Shown here in pieces: positions 1 to 6,252 of a stretch of DNA of 12,569 nt. Within the stretch, counting starts at the first letter, position 1; each line of letters begins with the position of its first letter. The notes under the pieces are model-generated. The model made no database searches, was not told the origin of the DNA, and saw only the letters and a list, made by a program, of their open reading frames with translations. The translations under genes and the position numbers were made by a program. Origin of the DNA: an uncultured Collinsella sp. (GTDB lineage Bacteria > Actinomycetota > Coriobacteriia > Coriobacteriales > Coriobacteriaceae); the NCBI GenBank assembly GCA_902493895.1, contig CABUQW010000049.1, positions 1-12,569 on the forward strand, read 5' to 3'.

Positions 1-333
1 AAATCGTGGCACCGCCGTATGGGTTCCGTTGCCGAGCTGTTGGCGCCAGCTTCGCAGGGAAATGCCATTTCCAGAATCTATCTTCCAATTTAAAAGTCGC
101 TCAAAGAAGTCATACCGCACGATGCCTATCCAGCCGTCGGCCCACCTGAACTCCTCGATCATTCGTTTGGTAATCACGACGGTTTTGTTCGCGATGTCGG
201 TCTCTCGTGCCGTGAACATGCAGTAGATCGGCAAGAGCCAGTTGGCATAGACGTCCATCCCGTACGCTAAAGACGCTTCCAATGGATCGCCCTACCCGCT
301 GGGTAGACCATGGTAGAAGCCAGCAGCGTTCAT
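1..333 (-). pseudogene. Broken hypothetical gene, runs off left edge, in-frame TAG
   Basis: The minus-strand frame read from 333 down to base 1 encodes a protein-like sequence with conserved-looking stretches such as GDPLEASLAYGMDVYANW, PIYCMFTARETDI, RMIEEF and DGWIGIVRYDFFERLL. It stays open to the window edge, so the 3' part is not visible. A TAG at 294-292 interrupts the frame, yet the residues on both sides (MNAAGFYHGLPSG before, GDPLEASLAYG after) read as one continuous protein. This suggests a CAG-to-TAG nonsense change. Further upstream the same frame meets TGA and TAA and no ribosome site is evident, so the 5' end is also damaged. Alternative starts below the stop are TTG at 282-280 and ATG at 258-256. 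I do not recognise a named family with confidence. The tone resembles small cytosolic proteins found in phage or defence islands. It could also be a live gene starting after the TAG. Confidence 0.5.
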
Positions 334-617
334 ATAGATTCGCGGAAGTCATTGACTGCTCTCTTAAATTGAATTGACCCTTTTGAACCTGGGCGATAGA
401 GTAAATAAATGGTATTGAAGCAGTCAACCTACGGGCCTGCGTCCTGCGGAGAGGCAGCTGTTCTTCTGGATGACTGCCTCTCTTCATTGCGCCCATGATG
501 ATAGGCCTTATTGCACCAAGGTTGGCGGACATAAGAACGTAAATTGCATTTGAATTGTCTGGATGTCTGAGCGTTACCTCAATGAGAACGAGCTTAAGCC
601 GTGTATTGAGGACTAAT
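295..617. other. Gene-poor AT-richer stretch with one hairpin
   Basis: This stretch separates the two degraded genes of the flank and partly overlaps the broken 5' end of the minus-strand gene. Long frames crossing it have no protein-like composition and run antisense to the AbiH-like gene. The only clear structure is the hairpin at 449-482. I see no tRNA, no IS end and no CRISPR repeat in it. Confidence 0.5.
449..482. repeat. Inverted repeat / hairpin, 9-bp arms
   Basis: GAGAGGCAG at 449-457 is perfectly complementary to CTGCCTCTC at 474-482, with a 16-base loop. Neither side is followed by a clear T-run, so it is not a textbook intrinsic terminator on either strand. It lies between two divergently oriented degraded genes. 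It could be a weak terminator, a remnant of a mobile-element end or a regulatory hairpin. Confidence 0.4.
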
Positions 618-1085
618 GTGAGTTCAGAAGATATCAGGCTTACCGATGAGGATGATGGGAAGAGATGCCGCAATCACCACCTAATAGTGATTGGCAACGG
701 CTTCGATCTTTCCTGTGGCTTGGCGTCATCATTTAAAGATTTCTTTGAGCCTCGAATGAGGGCCATCGACTCTTTTGTTTCGGAAGAGGGCTCTTGTGAT
801 TACAGAGCAATCAAATCAAGATGTCTGACTGCTTGGGATCTAATTCTTAGAAGTCGAAAGGACATGGAGGCAAGAACCTTCAATGTGAATTGGTACGATG
901 TAGAGACGGCTATTGCCAATGTGTTTGGCATCAACCTGCCCGAGGACGGTATCGACGATGAGGACGTAATGATATCCGACTATGCTGTCTCATTTGGTTT
1001 TTTGCAGGACTACACGTCTCCATATCGGTGGCTTAAACAGCGGTTTGGGGATACCGATCTTGTCAATATCCACGGCACGCATTGA
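618..1085 (+). pseudogene. Truncated AbiH-like abortive-infection protein
   Basis: The encoded protein carries the hallmark N-terminus of the AbiH phage-resistance family. This is a hydrophobic strand followed by IGNGFDLS at residues 25-32, a leucine-poor turn, and SSFKDFF just after it. Near the end, YTSPYRWL at residues 132-139 and VNIHGTH at 149-155 resemble the later family motifs (an NYT-like segment and an IHG segment). The protein then stops at about 155 residues, whereas family members are usually around 300 or more, so the middle appears shortened and the C-terminus is missing. I prefer the GTG at 618 because GAGG at 608-611 lies at good distance. An in-frame ATG at 555 would add 21 residues of poor composition with no ribosome site. 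Base composition is clearly more AT-rich than the operon downstream. AbiH is known as a plasmid-encoded lactococcal abortive-infection gene whose mechanism is not settled. Likely non-functional here; a short natural variant is possible. Confidence 0.6.
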
Positions 1086-1271
1086 AAACCTCTGGGTGCA
1101 GCCGATTTTTGCCAACAAAACCGCAGGTCGCCGAAGCTCAAAACCGGGGCCTGGTCGGCAAATCTCGGGTTTTCACCGTACTTCCGAATTGGTCGCTCAT
1201 TTTGCACTCTCGAAGTCCCCACATCCTCTAAAAAAGTTCTTAAAACAGCCTTAAAGGCGCTCCAGCTCGCG
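1086..1271. other. Intergenic region with internal complementarity
   Basis: No gene is supported here. Short frames crossing it have low-complexity, Ser/Lys-rich composition and no ribosome sites. The sequence contains complementary pairs that could fold, for example AAAACC at 1140-1145 with GGTTTT at 1168-1173, and a TTTGCC/GGCAAA pair with the latter at about 1157-1162. The base composition moves from the AT-richer flank to the GC-rich operon across this stretch. It may be an intergenic repeat of the genome or the upstream control region of the operon. Confidence 0.35.
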
Positions 1272-1302
1272 TTGACAGCGTAAAATACGCATGTTTGACT
1301 AT
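1272..1302 (+). promoter_or_regulatory. Candidate operon promoter with palindromic spacer
   Basis: TTGACA at 1272-1277 is a perfect -35 hexamer. Seventeen bases further is TTGACT (1295-1300), preceded by TGT, giving an extended -10 (TGn) but a weak hexamer. A shifted alternative is GACTAT at 1297-1302 with a 19-base spacer. Between the boxes lies GCGTAAAATACGC (1278-1290), a perfect 5-bp inverted repeat around AAA, placed where a repressor or activator would act. It is 33-40 bases upstream of the first gene and is the best promoter candidate in the intergenic region. The -10 is imperfect, so confidence is moderate. Confidence 0.45.
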
Positions 1303-1334
1303 GACAAAAGTGGTTTTTAGGGGAGGAGTATGCC

Positions 1335-3473
1335 ATGGAGGTGCTGGTTGTTGGCAACACCGCATATGTTGACGATGACTTTTGTGCCAAGGCGTTCCCC
1401 GGGGACCATGTGCAGGTCGTAGCCGCGCAGGACACGCGCCGCGACGAGTCGTTGCCCCATGTCTCGTGGAAAGAGCTGCTCCAGCACCTGGATCAGGCCT
1501 ACGAGTTTGACCGCGTGGTCTACCTATCCAATTACCTTACCCCGCATACCGATACCGTGGGCGATATCGAGACGCTGCGCTCGGTCTTTCGTGCGTGCGC
1601 GGGTCGCCGGGTCCAACTGCTGTATGTGGCGGGGCCCGCGGGTGCCGAGGGTGCCGCCGATGCCGCGGGGCGAACGGGCAAGGGCATTATCGCGCGCGCA
1701 GCCAACGACCTGTGCCGCTACTACGCTGCTCGCGAGGGCGTTCAGACCAAGATCCTGCGCGTGCCGTTCCTGTACACCGCGTCTGCCGCGCTGGAAGATC
1801 CGTTTTTGGTGCCGCTGTTCGACGCGTGCTCAACCGGCTCGGTTGCTCTGCAGGGCGCGGAGAATGCGGCGTTTCCCCTGCTGTGCACCGAGGAGCTCGC
1901 GGTGCTGGTACGCCGTATCTTCGATAGCTGGGACGCCTCCTTTGAGACGCTCGACGTAGCCGATACCTTCCATCACACGGCGGGTGAGGTGGGGGACGCC
2001 CTCAAGGCGTTGTTCCCCGGCCTTGCCGTTGCCTATGGCGATTCTGCCGGCTACACTCTGCCCGCCAGCGACATCGCTCGCGTACGCTATGGCTGGTTTC
2101 AGCGCTACGACTTGCTGCGCGATTTTTCGACCATTCAAGCGCGTTGGGATGCTGGCCGCGCAAAGAAGGTCAACCCCTTGCGCGCCGCCATCGACCGCAT
2201 CCAAATGCGCACGCTGCCTATTAAATGCTTGGAGACGGGCGTTGCCTGGGTCCTGTTCGAGGTGCTGGAGCACCTGTTCTCCCAATCGGCCCAGCTCAAC
2301 GTGCTCGATTATCGCCTGCTCTATGTGGTGCTGATCGGCACGCTGTATGGCTTGGACTTTGGCTTGGTCGCAGCACTGCTGGCTTCGATTGGCCTGGCGG
2401 CGAGCTACTTTACCCAGTATGGCTATACCTTCCAGGGTCTCTTTTACGAGCCGTCCAACTGGCTGCCGTTTATTGCGTACTTTGTGGTGGGTGCCGTGTG
2501 CGGCTATGTGCAGCTGCGCAACAGCGAAGCCATTAGGGCGGAGCGCGATCAAAACGAACTCGTGCGCAACCGCAATACGTTCCTTACGCAGCTCTACCAC
2601 GACGCGATCGAGGACAAGCGCGCGTACAGGCGCCAGATCGTGGGTCGCCATGACAGCTTTGGCAAGATCTTCGCCGTGACGCAGGAGCTCGACGTATTCA
2701 ACCCACGCGACATCTATCGCAAGTGCTGCGAGCTTCTGGGCGAGATCCTCGAGAACGATTCGGTGGCGATCTACCATGTTTCGGGCGGGGCATTTGCACG
2801 CCTGGTGGCAGCAAGTCCCGCGATTGCCGAAGATGCCGCACGCTCGCTCACGCTTGAGCAGCTTGCACCTCTTTTGGGCGACGGGGGTCGTTCTAACCTG
2901 TGGGTGAACCGCGAGCTGACGCCGGGGCTTCCCGTGTTTGGATACACGATCGAGCGCGACGGGGCACCCGCCGTGTTGATCTTTGTGCGTAGTGCGGCCG
3001 AAAACCAAATGACCCTCTATTATCAAAACCTGTTCCGCATCTTGTGCGGGCTGGTCGAAAGCGCGCTGGGCCGTGCCTTTGACTATGAGGCGGTGGCGCA
3101 GGATAAACGCTGCGTTGACGGCACTTGCGTGCTCAAGCAGGCGGCCTTTGGCCAAGAGCTCGCGGCGGAGCAGGCGCTGGCAGATAGCAAGATGGGGAGT
3201 TTTTTGCTCCTGCGCGTGGTACCGGGCATGGAGCCTGTCGGCGAGCTGGTGGGCGCAATTGGGTCGGCAATCCGCGAGAGCGACGCGGCGGGCTTGGTCG
3301 ACGGCGACGTGCTCTACCTGCTTATGCGCCAGGCAAAGGCGTGCGATCTTCCCATTATCCGCGAGCGCCTGAGCGCAAAGCAGATTGCGGTGGAGCCCGT
3401 CGATGGCGAGGACATCGTGGCGTTGCTGCAGCACATCTCTTACACCGGTGACGGTGAGGGGGGTGCCGCTTGA
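1335..3473 (+). CDS. pelD: PelD-like c-di-GMP receptor with N-terminal SDR-like domain
   Basis: This is the probable regulatory membrane subunit of a Pel polysaccharide synthase, 712 residues, far longer than Proteobacterial PelD (about 450). Residues 1 to about 270 resemble an extended SDR/NAD-epimerase fold: VLVVGNTAYVDDDF at the start, and a helix plus strand ending ILRVPFLYT. The glycine-rich nucleotide motif and the YxxxK catalytic pair are not recognisable. Residues about 297-400 hold roughly four membrane helices, followed by a charged, probably coiled segment (about 400-440). A GAF-like domain spans about 455-585 and a degenerate GGDEF domain about 590-705. The latter keeps an RESD I-site (R647, D650) at the canonical distance before the degraded signature DGDVL (656-660), as expected of a c-di-GMP receptor with no cyclase activity. 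ATG 1335 follows GGGAGGAG (1321-1328). The stop overlaps the next start. Identity rests on architecture and the PelE/F/G neighbours. Confidence 0.85.
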   Translation: MEVLVVGNTAYVDDDFCAKAFPGDHVQVVAAQDTRRDESLPHVSWKELLQHLDQAYEFDRVVYLSNYLTPHTDTVGDIETLRSVFRACAGRRVQLLYVAGPAGAEGAADAAGRTGKGIIARAANDLCRYYAAREGVQTKILRVPFLYTASAALEDPFLVPLFDACSTGSVALQGAENAAFPLLCTEELAVLVRRIFDSWDASFETLDVADTFHHTAGEVGDALKALFPGLAVAYGDSAGYTLPASDIARVRYGWFQRYDLLRDFSTIQARWDAGRAKKVNPLRAAIDRIQMRTLPIKCLETGVAWVLFEVLEHLFSQSAQLNVLDYRLLYVVLIGTLYGLDFGLVAALLASIGLAASYFTQYGYTFQGLFYEPSNWLPFIAYFVVGAVCGYVQLRNSEAIRAERDQNELVRNRNTFLTQLYHDAIEDKRAYRRQIVGRHDSFGKIFAVTQELDVFNPRDIYRKCCELLGEILENDSVAIYHVSGGAFARLVAASPAIAEDAARSLTLEQLAPLLGDGGRSNLWVNRELTPGLPVFGYTIERDGAPAVLIFVRSAAENQMTLYYQNLFRILCGLVESALGRAFDYEAVAQDKRCVDGTCVLKQAAFGQELAAEQALADSKMGSFLLLRVVPGMEPVGELVGAIGSAIRESDAAGLVDGDVLYLLMRQAKACDLPIIRERLSAKQIAVEPVDGEDIVALLQHISYTGDGEGGAA

Positions 3474-4375
3474 TCTTGCTTGTCGTTGCTGGCGTCTTGC
3501 TGCTGATTCATGCGCTGGTTTGCCTGATGCTGTGGACGCTCATGAAGCTGGGCCTGCTGCCGGTGCGCGGACACATGCTGGCTGTGATAGTGCTGGTGCC
3601 GCTGTGGGGCCCGTTGCTGGTGGTTCTGCTATCGGTCCGCAGCGCGGTGTTTGGCGAGGGGCTGAAAGAGTCTGCGCTGGAGTCGCTGCGCTTCAACGAC
3701 GACCTGCATCGCAGTATATCGGTATCGAGCGGTGAGGACGATGCAGTCGTAGTGCCGCTCGAGGAGGCGCTTATCGTCAACGACCCGGCACACCGGCGCC
3801 GCCTAATGCTCTCCATGCTCACCGAGGAGCCCGACGCGTACCTGGCGCAGCTGCAGGCGGCTAAGCTTAACGACGACGTTGAGGTGGCGCACTATGCCGC
3901 GACGGCGGTGGCGCAGATCTCCAAGGAGTCCGACCTTAAACTGCAGCAGCTGGAGCGTGCCTTTAAGACGGACCCGAGCGCGCAAAACCTCAACGAATAC
4001 TGTGATTTTCTTGGTGAATACTTGGGCTCGGGCTTGGCTGAGGGGCGTGTGGCTCAGATTCAGCGCCAACAGTACGCGCTCCTGCTTGCGCGTCGCTGCG
4101 AGCGCGAGGATACCCTTGAGCTGCGCATTCGATACGCGACGGCGCTGGCCGATGTCGGACAGATCGACGAGGCGCAGGCCGTGATCGACCAGCTGGTGCT
4201 CGACGTGCCCGAGGAGCAGGAGGTTTGGATGCTTTGCCTGCGCCTGGCCGTGATGCGCCGCGACGGTGACGAGGTCCACCGTGTGATCGATGCGATCGAC
4301 AATCAGCATGTGTATTTGAGTGCCGCCAACCGCGAACAGTTGGCGTTTTGGCGCGACGGGGAGGAGGCCAGATGA
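3470..4375 (+). CDS. pelE: PelE-like membrane protein with helical repeats
   Basis: 301-residue protein with two N-terminal membrane helices (about residues 2-27 and 35-57) followed by an alpha-helical cytosolic region. This region has TPR-like helix pairs, for example YATALADVGQIDEAQAVIDQ near residues 222-241. Pseudomonas PelE has the same plan, two helices then TPRs, and is thought to scaffold the PelD/PelF/PelG synthase complex. Sequence identity alone would not name this gene. The call depends on architecture and its place between the PelD-like and DUF2194 genes. The start is a TTG at 3470-3472 that overlaps the upstream TGA stop (TTGA), with a G-rich ribosome site just before it (about 3453-3461). 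This is the only start that includes the whole first membrane helix. The downstream end overlaps the next ATG by four bases, so expression is probably coupled on both sides. Confidence 0.75.
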   Translation: MILLVVAGVLLLIHALVCLMLWTLMKLGLLPVRGHMLAVIVLVPLWGPLLVVLLSVRSAVFGEGLKESALESLRFNDDLHRSISVSSGEDDAVVVPLEEALIVNDPAHRRRLMLSMLTEEPDAYLAQLQAAKLNDDVEVAHYAATAVAQISKESDLKLQQLERAFKTDPSAQNLNEYCDFLGEYLGSGLAEGRVAQIQRQQYALLLARRCEREDTLELRIRYATALADVGQIDEAQAVIDQLVLDVPEEQEVWMLCLRLAVMRRDGDEVHRVIDAIDNQHVYLSAANREQLAFWRDGEEAR

Positions 4376-6252
4376 GCGTGGTACAACATATCCGCGACCG
4401 TGCAGGCCGCTTTCGTTGGATTGGGCTGCTCGTAGTGTGGGCTGTTTTTATCGTCATGGCCGCCGTGCTGCTGATCGAACGCGCCGGCGTGCAGTACAGC
4501 GCTGGACAGCACAAGCTGGGCATGCTCGCTGCCAACGACGCGGTGCCGGCCTCCTCGGCAATCTTTGGCCAAAAGCCCACGTGCCTGGTCATTACCGATT
4601 CCGATCAAGCTGGCGTCGAGGACGTAAAGGAACAGTTCGACCAGATCCTGCTCGACATGAAGATCGCGCACCGCGACGTGGACCTTGCCCTGGATGGTGC
4701 GGATGCCATTCCCTCGCTGACCTCCTTCGATCGCGTGATTTTGCTCATGCCATCGCTCGACGGACTGGGTACGCATCTGACCGACATTATGAGTTGGGTG
4801 AGTGCCGGCGGTTCGCTTATGCTCGCCATGCCGCCGGATAACTCGAGCTATCTGCAAGTGATTGCCTCCAAGCTTGGCATTGAATCGGCCGGATATGACT
4901 ATGTAAAAGCCGAAAGTATCGTTCCGAGTGAGGACTTTATGCTGGGCGGGGGAGAGCGCTACGAGCTCTCGGACCCCTTTGATTCGTCGCTTTCGGTATC
5001 GCTGCGCGAGACGGCTCGTGTGTGGGCTAAGACCGGCGATGCGGGCGCCCCGCTCATTTGGTCGAATGACTGCGGTAGCGGGCGCACCGTGGTATGCAAT
5101 ATAGGTATCTATGACAAGGTCATGCGTGGGTTCTATGCTTCGGCCATAAGCTTGCTGGGTGATGCCACGGCCTATCCGGTCATCAACAGCGCCGTGTTCT
5201 TTTTGGACGACTTTCCTAGTCCCGTGCCCTCGGGCGATGGTACTTATATCAAGCGTGACTACGGCCTTTCCATTGCCGATTTTTACACCAAGGTCTGGTG
5301 GCCCGATCTGCAAAAGTTCGCGCAAAAATACGGCATTCGCTATACCGGCGTGATGATCGAAAACTACGAGGACGCGGTCAACCAGACCGAGCCCGCGCGC
5401 CAGGCCGATACCACGCAGTTTCGCTATTTTGGCGGCATGCTGCTGCAGATGGGTGGCGAGCTGGGCTTTCACGGCTACAACCATCAGCCGCTCGCGCTCT
5501 GGGATACCGACTATGGCACGCTGTATGTCTATAAGACCTGGAAGAACAAAGAGGCGCTCGTCGCATCGCTCAACGAACTTATCGCGTTTCAGGACGAGGT
5601 CCTGCCCAACGCTCACGGCTCGGTTTACGTACCGCCGTCGAATATCCTTTCGGCCCGAGCGCGCAAGCTCATCGGCACCGACGTTCCGCGCATTAAGACC
5701 ATCGCCAGCACGTATTTTGAGGACGGCACCGACCTGCCGTACGTACAGGAGTTTGGCGTGGCGAGCGATGGCATTGTGGAGCAGCCACGTATTGTCTCGG
5801 GCGGCATGGTCGACGATTCCTATATGCGCCTGGCCGCCGTGTCCGAGCTCAACATGCACTACGTGAGCACGCACTTTATGCACCCGGACGACCTTTTGGA
5901 CCCCGATCGCGGAGCCAAGGAGGGCTGGGAGGTCTACAAGGGCGGCCTGACCGACTACCTGGACTGGCTTACCAAATCCGCGCCCGACCTGCGGCACCAG
6001 ACGGCGTCGGAGTGCTCCGGTGCCATCCAGCGTTTTTCGTCCGTGACGGTGAGCGTGGATACCAGCGCGGATGCCTGGACGCTCAGCCTAGGCAATTTTC
6101 ACGACGAGGCGTGGCTCATGTTCCGCGCCAATAATGGCGAGCCGAGTGCGGTGACGGGTGGCGAACTGACGCACCTTACGGGCAATCTGTATCTGCTCAA
6201 GGCAAATGATAAGACCGTGACGATCGAGCGCAAGGAGGGTGGCGATAAATGA
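4372..6252 (+). CDS. DUF2194 protein, PelA-like polysaccharide deacetylase
   Basis: 626-residue protein anchored by one N-terminal membrane helix (about residues 17-38), with the rest predicted outside the cell. Residues about 60-265 look like a glutamine-amidotransferase-like Rossmann domain. From about 270 a carbohydrate-esterase-4-like barrel follows: FFLDDFPSP with D279/D280 (metal/base aspartates), FHGYNH with H367 and H371 in the HxxxH metal pattern, VPPSN near 420-424, and STHFMHPDD with H501/H504. These motifs fit removal of acetyl groups from an amino-sugar polymer. They replace PelA of Pseudomonas, but no glycoside-hydrolase domain is evident. A beta-rich tail (about 545-620) ends the protein. 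I chose ATG 4372 because the strong GGGGAGGAGG site (4358-4367) precedes it and it forms an ATGA overlap with pelE. An in-frame TTG at 4348 would overlap that site. Catalysis is inferred from motifs only. Confidence 0.8.
   Translation: MSVVQHIRDRAGRFRWIGLLVVWAVFIVMAAVLLIERAGVQYSAGQHKLGMLAANDAVPASSAIFGQKPTCLVITDSDQAGVEDVKEQFDQILLDMKIAHRDVDLALDGADAIPSLTSFDRVILLMPSLDGLGTHLTDIMSWVSAGGSLMLAMPPDNSSYLQVIASKLGIESAGYDYVKAESIVPSEDFMLGGGERYELSDPFDSSLSVSLRETARVWAKTGDAGAPLIWSNDCGSGRTVVCNIGIYDKVMRGFYASAISLLGDATAYPVINSAVFFLDDFPSPVPSGDGTYIKRDYGLSIADFYTKVWWPDLQKFAQKYGIRYTGVMIENYEDAVNQTEPARQADTTQFRYFGGMLLQMGGELGFHGYNHQPLALWDTDYGTLYVYKTWKNKEALVASLNELIAFQDEVLPNAHGSVYVPPSNILSARARKLIGTDVPRIKTIASTYFEDGTDLPYVQEFGVASDGIVEQPRIVSGGMVDDSYMRLAAVSELNMHYVSTHFMHPDDLLDPDRGAKEGWEVYKGGLTDYLDWLTKSAPDLRHQTASECSGAIQRFSSVTVSVDTSADAWTLSLGNFHDEAWLMFRANNGEPSAVTGGELTHLTGNLYLLKANDKTVTIERKEGGDK

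Noticed and set aside
555..617. ATG 555 as start of the AbiH-like gene
   Set aside because: No ribosome site is upstream, and the added residues do not resemble the family, which begins close to the IGNGFD strand.
110..673. Minus-strand open frame of 187 codons
   Set aside because: It is antisense to the AbiH-like frame and out of frame with the more protein-like minus-strand gene at the left edge. Its composition is rich in Arg/His/Leu without motifs, and there is no ribosome site.
1330..1332. ATG at 1330 between the ribosome site and the pelD start
   Set aside because: It is out of frame with the PelD protein and too close to the Shine-Dalgarno sequence to be used efficiently.
1086..1334. 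c-di-GMP (GEMM) riboswitch in front of the operon
   Set aside because: A c-di-GMP riboswitch would make sense here, but I could not find the conserved GEMM core segments. The candidate promoter also lies at the 3' end of the interval, leaving only a short leader.
1830..3434. Long minus-strand open frame (534 codons) opposite pelD
   Set aside because: High-GC coding DNA commonly leaves a long open frame on the opposite strand. The translation is His/Gln/Ala-rich without motifs, while the plus strand encodes a clear PelD architecture.
4348..4371. TTG at 4348 as an earlier start for the DUF2194 protein
   Set aside because: The eight extra codons are made from the Shine-Dalgarno region itself. 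ATG 4372 has ideal spacing and the ATGA overlap.
4303..5997. Minus-strand open frame (564 codons) opposite the DUF2194 gene
   Set aside because: Same mirror-frame effect. The plus strand has membrane anchor, metal motifs and coupled starts.
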